From Clostridiales bacterium (lineage in GTDB: Bacteria; Bacillota; Clostridia; Christensenellales; CAG-138): a stretch of DNA of 64,000 bases. The stretch is from assembly GCA_004554165.1 (NCBI GenBank), contig SFNQ01000017.1:1-64000 (forward strand). The letters are read 5' to 3'. The translations under genes were made by a program, and so were the position numbers. This document shows positions 8,441 through 17,141 of the stretch, piece by piece; positions within the stretch are counted from its first letter, which is position 1; each line of letters opens with the position of its first letter. The notes beneath the pieces were generated by a model. The model did not search any database. It saw nothing but the letters and a program-made list of their open reading frames with translations, and had not been told where the DNA came from.

Positions 8441-9652
8441 ATGCATTGTATTGTAAAGCAGCCCATACACGACTCCAACGCAAAGGTATGGGCTTATGAG
8501 ATCCTCTACAGCAACGCATCCGTTGCCAGCGCCTCCGCGCCCGGCGACGCGGAGGCGGCCGCAACCCTGCAATCGCTGCTGATGCAGTGCAATACGGAGA
8601 GTTTTCTCGAGGGGAAGGTCGCCTTTGTCACCTTCACGGAAAACCTGCTCCGGCGCAATGTCCCGAAAATCTTTTCCCCGCAGGCGCTGGTTCTGCAGAT
8701 CGACCACGATTTCCTGCTGCTGCCCGATGCGCTCCAGCTGGTCCGCGAATATCACGACGAGGGTTACCGTGTGGCGCTGTCCGGCTTTGAGTTCAACGCC
8801 ATGTACCTGTCCGTGCTGGACCTTGTGGACTATGTAAAGCTCAGCTTCCAAAACGCCGATCCCGCCCACGAGGGCGCCATTGATGTGCTCAAGGGGCTGG
8901 GCAAGGAGGTCATCGGCTACCGGATCGACAGCGAAGCCGCCTTTGCCCGCGCCAAGCGCAGCGGCGCCAAATACTTTCAGGGTACCTATATCGCCAGCAG
9001 CCTGTCCGCGCAAACCTACAGTCTCGATCTCATTCCCGGCAACTTTTTCCGCCTGATTGTCGCCGTAACCAGCGATGAACCGAATCTTTACGAGATCGAT
9101 GAGATCATCTCCCGCGACGTAACCCTGACCTATTCGCTGCTCAAGCTGGTCAACTCCGCCTTCTTTGCGCTGCGCACCAAGGTTACCTCCGTTCGGCAGG
9201 CGCTGGCCATTCTGGGCATCAAACAGCTCAAGCAGTGGGTCTACCTGCTGAGCTTCAACCCCGACAGCAGCCGCGCCCCCTCCGAGTTTATCAAGACCTC
9301 GCTCATGCGGGCCAGCTTCTGCGAGGCGCTCTGCGACTGCGTGGGCGATATGCCCATCTCCGCCTCCGAGGCCTACCTCATGGGTCTGTTTTCCACCCTG
9401 GGCTCGCTGCTGCAGATGCCCATGGAACAGGCGCTGGATGAATTGCAGCTTCCCCGGGAAATTCTCGACGCGCTTCTCAACGGCACAGGCCGCGCAGGTC
9501 TGCTGTATCAGCTTGTGCTGGGCTATGAGAGCGCCAACTGGAACAAAATCTCCGGACTTTCCGAACAGCTGGGTCTTTCGCAGAATGTGATTTCACAGAA
9601 ATATCTTGAATGCATGGATGCGGTCAACAACACCTGGAAGAAGATCATGTAA
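8441..9652 (+). CDS. YuxH-like EAL/HDOD signalling protein
   Basis: 403 residues: an EAL-like domain (about 1-195, opening MHCIVKQPIHDSNAKVWAYE, then ILYSN) and an HDOD domain (about 200-400, VTLTYSLLKLVNSAFF and the helix LAILGIKQLKQWVYLLSF). The EAL signature itself is degenerate (YEILYSN), so cyclic di-GMP hydrolysis is unlikely. Proteins of this build act in signalling, often next to chemotaxis genes. The start is set by AAGGAG at 8428-8433, seven bases before the ATG; the longer upstream frame lacks one. It is monocistronic and ends at a strong terminator. Its role in motility is inferred from position and the possible sigma-28 site. Confidence 0.85.
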   Translation: MHCIVKQPIHDSNAKVWAYEILYSNASVASASAPGDAEAAATLQSLLMQCNTESFLEGKVAFVTFTENLLRRNVPKIFSPQALVLQIDHDFLLLPDALQLVREYHDEGYRVALSGFEFNAMYLSVLDLVDYVKLSFQNADPAHEGAIDVLKGLGKEVIGYRIDSEAAFARAKRSGAKYFQGTYIASSLSAQTYSLDLIPGNFFRLIVAVTSDEPNLYEIDEIISRDVTLTYSLLKLVNSAFFALRTKVTSVRQALAILGIKQLKQWVYLLSFNPDSSRAPSEFIKTSLMRASFCEALCDCVGDMPISASEAYLMGLFSTLGSLLQMPMEQALDELQLPREILDALLNGTGRAGLLYQLVLGYESANWNKISGLSEQLGLSQNVISQKYLECMDAVNNTWKKIM

Positions 9653-9687
9653 CCCGGGCAGTCCCCGGGATACCCCCCCTGAACACC

Positions 9688-9753
9688 GAAAACCGCCGGA
9701 ACAGCCCTTCCCCGAATTCGCTTTGGGGCGCAGTGCTGTCCGGGCGGTTTTTT
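9688..9753 (+). terminator. Rho-independent terminator of the EAL/HDOD gene
   Basis: AAAACCGCC at the left pairs with GGGCGGTTTT at the right, with CAGC/GCTG pairing inside, followed by a run of T. It lies 35 bases after the stop codon. Confidence 0.75.
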
Positions 9754-9982
9754 GACGTTTTACCGGGACGCTCTTCGTAGCCGCAGGCCGAAAGAAGCCG
9801 GAGCGGTACGCGGCCTGTGCCTTTCCGAATCCGCAGCAGGCCGCCAAATGCGTTCCTGACTGGTTCGTATACGCCAGGGGAGCGCGTCTTTTGGGTATCC
9901 CGGACCCGCCGCAGCTGGGTTCCTTCTGGATGTATGGAAGCAAAGGCGCTAGCAAGGGGGCCGGTCGGCAAGCCCGCAGCAT

Positions 9983-10015
9983 AAAAATCGGGGAACCGTC
10001 CTTCCCCGGTTCCCC
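9983..10015 (-). terminator. terminator of the MCP gene
   Basis: On the minus strand GGGGAACC, a ten-base loop, GGTTCCCC and then GATTTTTAT. It sits 30 bases after the MCP stop. The bases between here and the plus-strand terminator at 9688-9753 hold no gene. Confidence 0.8.
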
Positions 10016-10044
10016 GCGCCGCAGGTCCTGCGGTTTTCTCCTGT

Positions 10045-11718
10045 TCAGTTTTCCCTGAGCGAAAACTGCTCCAGCAGCTCGTCCAGCAGCCTTGCCTGGC
10101 CGGAGAGCTCTTCGCTGGTCGCGGCGCTCTCCTCCGCCGTGGCGGAGTTGGTCTGCACGACCGTGGAGATCTGATCGACCCCCAGCGTAACCTGTGTGAT
10201 GGCCTCCGCCTGCTCGTCCGAGGCCTGCGTGATCTTCGCGATGCCATCCGTGATCTCCTGCGCCTGCCGCACAACCGCTTCAAGCGAGCTTGCGGTAGCA
10301 GTTGCGATCTCCGTTCCGTTTTCCACCGCGCGCATTGTGCTCTCGATCAGCGCGGTGGTGCTCTTTGCGGCCTCGTTGCTCTTGGTTGCAAGGTTTCGCA
10401 CCTCGTCCGCAACAACGGCAAAGCCCTTGCCGGCCTCGCCCGCCCTTGCGGCCTCCACCGCGGCGTTCAGCGCCAGAATGTTGGTTTGGAAAGCGATATC
10501 CTCGATGGTCTTGATGATCTTTCCGATCTGGATCGAACTCTCGCTGATCTCCTGCATGGCCCGGGTCATTTCATGCATCTGACGGTTGCTGCTGTTGATG
10601 CTTGCACCCACCTCCGCCGCATAGCGGTTGAGCTCGTCTGCGGTTTCCGCATTCTGGCGTACCTGCGCGGAAATCTGGTTGATCGAGGCGGCCAGTTCCT
10701 CTACGGAGCTCGCCTGCTCCGTTGCGCCCTGCGCCAAAGCCTGCGCGCCGCTGGCCACCTGGCCGGAACCGCTGGCCACCTGGTCGGCAGACTGCTTGAT
10801 CTGCACCATGGTGGTGTTCAGGGACTGCCCCACATGCAGAATGTTCTCGGCCATCTCAACAAACTCGCCGCGGAATTCCACATCCGTCGTGATATCGAGT
10901 TTCCCCTGATCCAGCAGGCGCATGGCGCGATTGATGTCGGCAACATAAACCCCCAGCGTCCGGGCCACCTCGCGGATGCTGTCGGCAAGATTCCCGAGCT
11001 CGTCCCTGGAGTGGTAGGCAATGGTCACCTGGAGATTGCCCTGCGTCATTTCGGCGGCGGCAGCCTTGAGCTCCTCGATGGGCTTTGTGATGCTGGCGGT
11101 GATATACAGGCAGAAGGCAACGGCGACCAGAGCGCTGACAACGGAAATGGCGATCAGCGTGATCTGCGAGCGCAGCTCCGTCGCCTCAACCTGGTCCATC
11201 ATGGCGTCCGCTTCCGTGCGCACTTTATCGAGAATGGAGGCGAGGTAGCCGGAGGCCCGGTCGGCAAGCGGCATGTAGGTCTCCTCCGTGTAATGGATTG
11301 CCTGGTCATGCAGTCCGCCTTCGGCCAGGGTAAGAACCTGGTCGAAGCCGCTTTGCAGATCCGGCAGGAGTTTCAGCATATCGTCCAGCGCAGCCGAAGC
11401 CCCCGCTGCGTTGGCGCTGATTCCGTTCAGCGCGGCGGCGGCAGCCGAGGAGGCGTCCCTGGCGCTCTGAATATAGGAATTCCTTTTGTTCGCCGTCTCG
11501 GCAACGAGCGCATGCAGCATGTTTTTCTGCGCCGCTTCAAAGTTCTGCTCCGCCTCGTTGGCCAGCGCCCGCACCTCATACGCACCGGTATAAAAATCAT
11601 GGATTTCGGTCCGCACGCTCTGCATGCCAAAGAGGCTGATGAGCACCGACGCGATGAACAGTACCAGCACGATAGCAAAAGCCAGAATCAGTTTGGTGCG
11701 CACTTTTAAATCTTTCAT
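10045..11718 (-). CDS. methyl-accepting chemotaxis protein
   Basis: 557-residue transmembrane chemoreceptor. TM1 at about 9-30, an extracellular four-helix-type sensor of about 155 residues (31-186), TM2 at 187-210, HAMP from 211, then the signalling coiled coil with the invariant tip EAGKGFAVVADEVRNLA. There is no C-terminal CheR-docking pentapeptide (it ends FSLREN). The start is the ATG at 11718 with AGGAAGGG just upstream; an open frame reaching 12003 crosses the promoter region and is not coding. The signal is unknown. It would control CheA, encoded divergently 0.8 kb away. Confidence 0.93.
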   Translation of the reverse strand: MKDLKVRTKLILAFAIVLVLFIASVLISLFGMQSVRTEIHDFYTGAYEVRALANEAEQNFEAAQKNMLHALVAETANKRNSYIQSARDASSAAAAALNGISANAAGASAALDDMLKLLPDLQSGFDQVLTLAEGGLHDQAIHYTEETYMPLADRASGYLASILDKVRTEADAMMDQVEATELRSQITLIAISVVSALVAVAFCLYITASITKPIEELKAAAAEMTQGNLQVTIAYHSRDELGNLADSIREVARTLGVYVADINRAMRLLDQGKLDITTDVEFRGEFVEMAENILHVGQSLNTTMVQIKQSADQVASGSGQVASGAQALAQGATEQASSVEELAASINQISAQVRQNAETADELNRYAAEVGASINSSNRQMHEMTRAMQEISESSIQIGKIIKTIEDIAFQTNILALNAAVEAARAGEAGKGFAVVADEVRNLATKSNEAAKSTTALIESTMRAVENGTEIATATASSLEAVVRQAQEITDGIAKITQASDEQAEAITQVTLGVDQISTVVQTNSATAEESAATSEELSGQARLLDELLEQFSLREN

Positions 11719-11847
11719 GGGGGTCCCTTCCTGTAAGTTTCGTTGTTTTGATACTGCGCATAGAATTCTTGCATCTTTATGCAAAGCCGGGCGTCGCTTT
11801 GCCAAACTCTGCGCCCTTTTATGCATGCCCATTATGATTATCATCGT

Positions 11848-11876
11848 TAAATTCACCTGAAAGTTTATATGGTCAA
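11848..11876 (-). promoter_or_regulatory. weak candidate promoter of the MCP gene
   Basis: Minus strand TTGACC (11871-11876), 17 bases, AATTTA (11848-11853). The -10 is poor. No sigma-28 pattern was found before this gene. The surrounding 11719-11930 is AT-rich and has no gene. Confidence 0.25.
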
Positions 11877-11930
11877 CCGCCACGTTCCCAATTAATTTTC
11901 GTTTTTTCGGGAATTTTTTCTCATTTTTGC

Positions 11931-11957
11931 TAATGATGGAAAATCTTTTGTCGATAT
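11931..11957 (+). promoter_or_regulatory. sigma-28 promoter of cheY-cheA
   Basis: TAAT (11931-11934), 15 bases, GTCGATAT (11950-11957), followed by an 85-base leader to the cheY ATG at 12044. It matches the other flagellar late-class boxes in this window. Confidence 0.7.
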
Positions 11958-12043
11958 ATTTATAGATAGCCTGCTTTATCGCTTTGTATTTTGCGCACCG
12001 CAATGCTCAGGCTTGTAATTGCTGTGCAGGAAGGACTGTAACC

Positions 12044-12400
12044 ATGGCCAGAATCCTGATTGTTGACGATGCTGCGTTTATGCGTGTTTCCATTCGCAAT
12101 ATCTTGCTGAAAAACGGTTTTGAGGTAGCGGGCGAGGCCGAAAACGGCGCCATTGCCGTGCAGAAATATGCCGAGCTTCAGCCCGATGCCGTAACGATGG
12201 ATATTACCATGCCGGAGATGACTGGCCTTGACGCGCTCAAGGAAATCCGCAAGCTGGATCCCAACGCCAAGGTCATCATGGTGTCCGCGCTTGGCCAGGA
12301 GGCCATGGTGCGCGACGCCGTAATGGCCGGCGCCAAGGGCTTTATCGTCAAGCCCTATAAGGAGGATACCATCGTGGCGACCCTGAACAAGCTCTGCTGA
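12044..12400 (+). CDS. cheY: chemotaxis response regulator CheY
   Basis: 118-residue single receiver domain: acidic pair DD at 8-9, phosphorylation site Asp53 in TMDITMPEM, Ser81 in the switch position, Lys103 in KPYKE. Phosphorylated by CheA, it binds the switch (FliM/FliY). The ATG at 12044 has AGGAAGG upstream; an open frame from 11984 lacks one. It lies 100 bases before cheA in the same direction and is about 80 percent identical by eye to the CheY at 15938-16291, so the two are recent duplicates. Confidence 0.93.
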   Translation: MARILIVDDAAFMRVSIRNILLKNGFEVAGEAENGAIAVQKYAELQPDAVTMDITMPEMTGLDALKEIRKLDPNAKVIMVSALGQEAMVRDAVMAGAKGFIVKPYKEDTIVATLNKLC

Positions 12401-12500
12401 GCGTTTTCCCGGCGGCCGGGAACGGCCTTTGTTTGCGCCGGCCCCGGCGTCGTCTTTAAGCATATAGTTTTCAAGCAGTTTTTGAAGGAGAGTATTTGGC

Positions 12501-14633
12501 ATGAGTACCACTGATTCGCTGACCGATGTCTATGTTTATGAGAACTCCCAGCTTCTGGAGCAGTTGGAGGAAATGCTGCTTGACAGCGAAAAGCAGGGCG
12601 TGCTGGAAAAGTCCCACATCGACGAGATTTTCCGCGTCATGCACACCATCAAGGGTTCCTCCGCCATGATGGGCTACGAGGGGCTGACCAAGCTAGCGCA
12701 CAGCATGGAGGACATGTTCGCGCCGCTCAGACAGGACCCGAATGTCCCCATGGATATTTGGGAGCCCATCATCAGCCTCGTGCTGGAGTGCATCGATTTC
12801 TTTAAGGATGAGATTGCCAAGGTCCAGGACGGCCTGCTGCCGGACGGCGAGGTGGAGTCGCTTCACCAGCGCGCCGTGGAGCTGCTGCATAAAATCTCCG
12901 GCGAGCCCGCCGCCGAGGTTCCCGCCGCAAAGGATGAGATCGTCATGCCCGGCGACGCCGCGCCTGCGGCGTCCCTTCCTTCCGCTCAGGCCGCACCCGC
13001 CGGGGACGGCCCGCTGCACTATTACAAAGCGCTCCTGCGCTTCACCAACGGCTGCTCCATGGAGAGCGTCCGCGCTTTCGCCGTGGTCAATTCCCTTGAG
13101 GGCCGCTATACGCGCATTGCCCACGAACCGCAGGACCTGAACGTCAATTGCGACGAGGAGATTGTAAGCAACGGCTTCCGTCTCTACCTTGAATCCCCCT
13201 GCCCGGGCGACGAAATCGAGGCATGCCTCTCCGAAACGCTTTTCCTCCAGAGCCTCGAGTTTTCCGAGGTTTCCGCTGAAAGTCTGGCGGACGTATTCGG
13301 CGGCGAAGCCCCCGCTCCTGCTCCGACTCCTGCTACAGAAGCGCCTGCTGTCCCTCAGCCCGAAAAGCAGCCCGCGCCTGCCGCGGAGACCGGCGCCACA
13401 AAGCCCGCGCCCGCACCGAAAGCGGAGAGCAAGGACGGCGGCCACCGCGCCACCACGCAGAATTTCCTGAGCGTCAACGTAGGCAAGGTGGACAAGCTCA
13501 TGGCCCTCGTCGGCGAGATTGTCACAGCGGAGTCCATGGTAACCAAGCATCCCGAAATCGCGAACCTGAAGATTGAATCCTTCGAAAAGCAGGCGCGGCG
13601 TCTCGTACAGCTCACCGACGAGTTGCAGGACGTGGTGATGTCCATCCGGATGGTGCCCATTTCCTCCACCTTCCACAAGATGCAGCGCATTGTGCGCGAT
13701 ATGTCGCACAACACCGGCAAGGAGGCCGAGCTGGTCCTCATCGGTGAGCAGACCGAGGTGGATAAGAACGTAATCGAAAACCTCTCCGATCCGCTGATGC
13801 ATATGATCCGCAACAGCATGGATCACGGGCTTGAGTCCAGGGAGGAGCGCATTGCCAAAGGCAAGCCCGCCTGCGGCCGAATCGAGCTTGCCGCGCGCAA
13901 CACCGGCGGCGATATCATTATTACCGTGTCCGACGACGGCAAGGGTCTGAACCGCGCGAAAATCATCAAGAAGGCGCAGGAGAAGGGGCTCACCGCAAAA
14001 TCCGAGAACGATATCAGCGATCGCGAGGCCTACAACTTCATCCTTGCTCCCGGTTTTTCCACCAACGACGAGGTCACCGAGTATTCCGGCCGCGGCGTCG
14101 GCATGGACGTTGTCTGCACCAACATCGAGAAAATGGGCGGCTCGGTTTCCATCGACAGCGAGCCCGGCAAGGGCATGACCACAACGCTGCACATTCCGCT
14201 GACGCTGGCCATTATCGATGGCATGGACGTTCAGGTTGGCAAGAACCACTATATCATCCCGATTCTGAACATCCGCGAGTCCTTCGAGCTGTCCACACAG
14301 AACCTGATCGTGGAGCCGGACGGCTCCGAAAACATCATCATCCGCGGGCAGTGCTACCACGTCCGGCGGCTCCACCAGCTCCTTGGCGTACCCGACGCCA
14401 AGGAAAATATCCGCGAGGGCATTCTCATGCTGCTGGAAAACGAAAAGGGCGGCATCTGCCTGTTTGTGGATAAAATTGTGGGCGAGCAGCAGGTGGTAAT
14501 CAAGCCGCTGCCAGGCTTTATCACCCGGCTTGTGGGCCGTCTGCCCTACATTTCCGGCTGTACCGTTCTCGGCAACGGTTCGATCAGCCTGATTCTTGAT
14601 GTCAACAACCTGATCGGAAGTGCGGTCAACTGA
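12501..14633 (+). CDS. cheA: chemotaxis histidine kinase CheA
   Basis: 710 residues with all CheA domains in order. P1/HPt has the phospho-accepting His48 in RVMHTIKGSSAMMG. P2 lies at about 165-260, followed by a Pro/Ala linker (about 270-310). Dimerization then starts at NFLSVNVGKVDKLMALVGE. The ATPase has the N-box MIRNSMDHG, G1 SDDGKGL and G2 GRGVGMDVV. The C-terminal CheW-like domain follows. GAAGGAGAG sits before the ATG. It sets CheY and CheB phosphorylation from MCP input. It ends at a clear terminator, so cheY-cheA is a two-gene unit. Confidence 0.96.
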   Translation: MSTTDSLTDVYVYENSQLLEQLEEMLLDSEKQGVLEKSHIDEIFRVMHTIKGSSAMMGYEGLTKLAHSMEDMFAPLRQDPNVPMDIWEPIISLVLECIDFFKDEIAKVQDGLLPDGEVESLHQRAVELLHKISGEPAAEVPAAKDEIVMPGDAAPAASLPSAQAAPAGDGPLHYYKALLRFTNGCSMESVRAFAVVNSLEGRYTRIAHEPQDLNVNCDEEIVSNGFRLYLESPCPGDEIEACLSETLFLQSLEFSEVSAESLADVFGGEAPAPAPTPATEAPAVPQPEKQPAPAAETGATKPAPAPKAESKDGGHRATTQNFLSVNVGKVDKLMALVGEIVTAESMVTKHPEIANLKIESFEKQARRLVQLTDELQDVVMSIRMVPISSTFHKMQRIVRDMSHNTGKEAELVLIGEQTEVDKNVIENLSDPLMHMIRNSMDHGLESREERIAKGKPACGRIELAARNTGGDIIITVSDDGKGLNRAKIIKKAQEKGLTAKSENDISDREAYNFILAPGFSTNDEVTEYSGRGVGMDVVCTNIEKMGGSVSIDSEPGKGMTTTLHIPLTLAIIDGMDVQVGKNHYIIPILNIRESFELSTQNLIVEPDGSENIIIRGQCYHVRRLHQLLGVPDAKENIREGILMLLENEKGGICLFVDKIVGEQQVVIKPLPGFITRLVGRLPYISGCTVLGNGSISLILDVNNLIGSAVN

Positions 14634-14657
14634 ATTTCGGCCCTCAGAGGTCCTTCA

Positions 14658-14687
14658 ACGCCATGCAACACGTTTGCATGGCGTTTT
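14658..14687 (+). terminator. terminator of cheY-cheA
   Basis: Perfect 11-bp stem ACGCCATGCAA / TTGCATGGCGT with a five-base loop and TTTT, 24 bases after the cheA stop. Confidence 0.85.
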
Positions 14688-14727
14688 AATCCGAAAGCTC
14701 CGCGTTGCAGGCGGAGCTTTCGGATTA
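14687..14727. repeat. perfect 17-bp inverted repeat between convergent genes
   Basis: TAATCCGAAAGCTCCGC and its exact complement, separated by seven bases (GTTGCAG). It begins on the last T of the cheA terminator. No long T-run follows on either strand. It separates cheA from the convergent hemerythrin gene and may act as a bidirectional barrier. Confidence 0.6.
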
Positions 14728-14777
14728 CAAAAAGAGGGGCGGCCATTGCTTCCGCCGCCGCTCCGGTTTTTGCGCGC

Positions 14778-15647
14778 TCAGATTGTCCAGACGCAGACCA
14801 CCGACGGTCCAAGCTCCGAGCTGAACAGCAGCCTGCAAAGCGGTTGCTCCTTTATAAAATAGCTCTTTGCCTCCGCATGGCGGAGTACGCGCCGTCTGAT
14901 AATGCGCCCGCCTCCCTGCCCGTACAGGGCAAGCGAGCGCACCGCCATGTCGCCGAAAAGCTGCTGCAGAGCCGAGACGACCATCTCGTCTACCGCGCGC
15001 ACGGAGCGACCGGCAAGTCCGCCGATCATGCGAAGCACCAGCAGTTCCTCCATGGCAAAGACGAAGCGATAGGCAGGCCCGTCCGCAGCGCCGGTCTCGA
15101 TATCGAAAATGCTGAACAGCTCGCTGCCGGAAAAGCCGCCGGCATAATTCCTGTCCGAAACCTCCGCCGAAACGCGGAACACCTGCTGCGCCGTCTGGAT
15201 GAACACGGCCTCCACGGCATGGGCAATGCTGTCGTCGCAGCCGTCAATACGCGCTACCCTGCCTACGATCGCCTGATCTGCATTCATCACATGGTAGAGC
15301 AGCCAGCTGGTCAGCACGCCCTCCAGACGCTTCACGGAGGCGGGCGCATAGTTGGTCTCCTCCAGCTCCTTCTCCATATAGCCCACCGCCTCAATAAGCG
15401 ATTCGTGCTGGCGCTTGTGCTGTTCCAAGCCCGAATAGCCGACGGAACGCTGGTATGCCTCCTCGTCCGCAAAGTGCTGCAGCGTATAGTTTTTCAGATA
15501 TTTCACCGCTTCCATGCAGATGCGCCGGTTGCGCTGGGAATCCTCCTGTTCGAGCACGCTGGAAACACGGTTCACCGCGGTGAACAGCGCCCTGTGCTGC
15601 CGGTCAATCTGCTCCACGCCCAGCGCGTAGCTGTCGTCCCAGACCAT
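14778..15647 (-). CDS. bacteriohemerythrin fused to CheX-like domain
   Basis: 289 residues. Positions 1-135 are a hemerythrin: W3, DRQH (His18), HFADEE (His58, Glu62), EQHKRQH and LLYHVMNAD (His118, Asp122), the usual ligands of a di-iron site that binds O2. From about 150 a CheX/CheC-like fold follows (AMEELLVLRMIGGLAGRSV, then a helix SALQQLFGDM). The phosphatase signature E-x2-N is not conserved (Q and G/D instead), so the domain may bind rather than dephosphorylate CheY-P. AAGGAGGAG precedes the ATG. The gene lies between cheA and cheY, which suggests an oxygen input into taxis; that role is inferred. Confidence 0.82.
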   Translation of the reverse strand: MVWDDSYALGVEQIDRQHRALFTAVNRVSSVLEQEDSQRNRRICMEAVKYLKNYTLQHFADEEAYQRSVGYSGLEQHKRQHESLIEAVGYMEKELEETNYAPASVKRLEGVLTSWLLYHVMNADQAIVGRVARIDGCDDSIAHAVEAVFIQTAQQVFRVSAEVSDRNYAGGFSGSELFSIFDIETGAADGPAYRFVFAMEELLVLRMIGGLAGRSVRAVDEMVVSALQQLFGDMAVRSLALYGQGGGRIIRRRVLRHAEAKSYFIKEQPLCRLLFSSELGPSVVCVWTI

Positions 15648-15795
15648 CGTTCTCCTCCTTCTTCTCCTGTCGCAGTCTGAGCCTGCGTCATATCACGCCC
15701 CCGCAGGAGCACGGCGGCAGGCCAAACGGCCCGTCTCCCCGCTGCTTCCCTCTGCGGTTCGGATCAAATACCGCGCGCATCGCAGGCCCGATGGG

Positions 15796-15841
15796 AAACA
15801 AAACATGGCCGGCGGCTCGCAAACGCAATTGCCCGGCCATG
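15796..15841 (-). terminator. terminator of the fliD-to-cheY operon
   Basis: On the minus strand CATGGCCGG pairs with CCGGCCATG and is followed by TTTTGTTT. It lies about 95 bases after the cheY stop. The rest of 15648-15937 shows no gene and no clear promoter for the hemerythrin gene. Confidence 0.65.
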
Positions 15842-15937
15842 GGTTCTATTAAATTCAATCCCGGCGTTCTCTGCCCTGCCAAGCCGGGGGTTCCCCGGTT
15901 TTTGGCCTGGCTCCGTCAAAAGCGAGTCTCTCCCTGC

Positions 15938-16291
15938 CTACAGCTTTGCCAGCGCCGCCGTGATCGTTTCCTCCTTGAACGGCTTGACAACAAAGCCCTT
16001 CGCGCCCGCCATGACAGCGTCGCGCACCATGGACTCCTGCCCAAGGGCAGATACCATGATGACCTTTGCGCCCGGGTCCGCTTTGCGGATTGCAATCAGC
16101 GCTTCAAGCCCGTTCATCTCAGGCATGGTGATATCCATGGTAACGATATCCGGGTGTAATTCGGCGTATTTCTGCACTGCAACAGCGCCGTTCTCCGCCT
16201 CGCCGGCAACCTCGTAACCGTTCTTTGATACGATATTCCGGATCGAGACCCGCATAAAAGCCGCGTCGTCTACGATAAGAACTCTCTTCAT
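15938..16291 (-). CDS. cheY: chemotaxis response regulator CheY (second copy)
   Basis: 117-residue receiver: DD at 8-9, Asp53 in TMDITMPEM, Ser81, Lys103 in KPFKE. Nearly the same protein as the cheY at 12044, in inverted orientation. The ATG at 16291 is chosen because GGAGG lies seven bases upstream; a TTG two codons earlier is too close. Last gene of the operon after cheR, separated by 15 bases. Having two such copies suggests dosage or a phosphate-sink/switch division of labour, which the sequence does not settle. Confidence 0.92.
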   Translation of the reverse strand: MKRVLIVDDAAFMRVSIRNIVSKNGYEVAGEAENGAVAVQKYAELHPDIVTMDITMPEMNGLEALIAIRKADPGAKVIMVSALGQESMVRDAVMAGAKGFVVKPFKEETITAALAKL

Positions 16292-16306
16292 GTTCAAACC
16301 TCCAAG

Positions 16307-17134
16307 TTATGATTTGATCGCCGCTGTCTCGGCGGGACGCTGGTAAACGGACGGCTGCAAATAGACAAAATCCGTTTTCAGGTTCACAAGCGTCTCGGAC
16401 ATACCGATAATCAGGTACCCGCCCGGTTTCAATGCGTCATACAGGCGCTTGGTGAGTGCCTGCCGGGTGGGCTGATCGAAATAGATCATTACGTTGCGGC
16501 AGAAGATAACGTCATAGGCGCGCGTAAGCCAATGCGCGGTATCGTTTAAATTGAAATATTTGTACTGTATGAGCGACTTGAGCGCCGGTTTGACCGCATA
16601 TTCCGTTTCACTGCGCTTGTCAAAATACTGAGTAACCCAGGCTTTGGGGAGCTTTGATATCTTGTCCTGGCTGTAAACGCCCGCCCGCGCCTGCTCCAGC
16701 ACGTTGTCGGAGATGTCGGAAGCTTCTATCTTGATCTGTCGCGCCGCAACGCCAAAGAAGTTTGAAACGACCATGGCCAGGGAATACGGCTCCTCGCCGG
16801 AAGAACTGGCGGCGCTCCATATCCGGCGGTTCGCGTGGGAAATGTCTGCCTTCCATGCGGGAAAGACCTTTTTGGTCAGGAAATCATAATGCCCCTCTTC
16901 GCGCATGAAGTAAGTGAAGTTCGTTGTCAGCTTTGAAACCAGAACGGAAAGCTCCTTGCCGCTGACGTCCCGCATCACGTCGTCAATGTAGGGGCCAAAG
17001 TCAGTATAGCCCCGCTTCTGGAGCATCATGCTGAGCCGGCCCTCAATGAGAAGACGTTTCTCGGCAAGATTGATGCCGAATTTTTTATACATGAAATCCC
17101 TAAGGCGAATAAAGTCCTTATCGCTGATCTTCAT
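16307..17134 (-). CDS. cheR: chemotaxis protein methyltransferase CheR
   Basis: 275 residues. The N-terminal helical domain (KDFIRLRDFMYKKFGINLAE) is followed by the AdoMet-binding domain with WSAASSSGEEPYSLAMV and the catalytic-region motif YDVIFCRNVMIYFDQPTRQAL. It methylates glutamates of MCPs with S-adenosylmethionine, opposing CheB. The ATG at 17134 is used; upstream open sequence overlaps cheW. It lies seven bases after cheW and before cheY. Confidence 0.94.
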   Translation of the reverse strand: MKISDKDFIRLRDFMYKKFGINLAEKRLLIEGRLSMMLQKRGYTDFGPYIDDVMRDVSGKELSVLVSKLTTNFTYFMREEGHYDFLTKKVFPAWKADISHANRRIWSAASSSGEEPYSLAMVVSNFFGVAARQIKIEASDISDNVLEQARAGVYSQDKISKLPKAWVTQYFDKRSETEYAVKPALKSLIQYKYFNLNDTAHWLTRAYDVIFCRNVMIYFDQPTRQALTKRLYDALKPGGYLIIGMSETLVNLKTDFVYLQPSVYQRPAETAAIKS

Positions 17135-17141
17135 AAGCGGT

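Noticed and set aside
11719..12003. N-terminal extension of the MCP
   Set aside because: The extra 95 codons cross the divergent promoter region. The ATG at 11718 has a good ribosome binding site and a normal TM1 follows at once.
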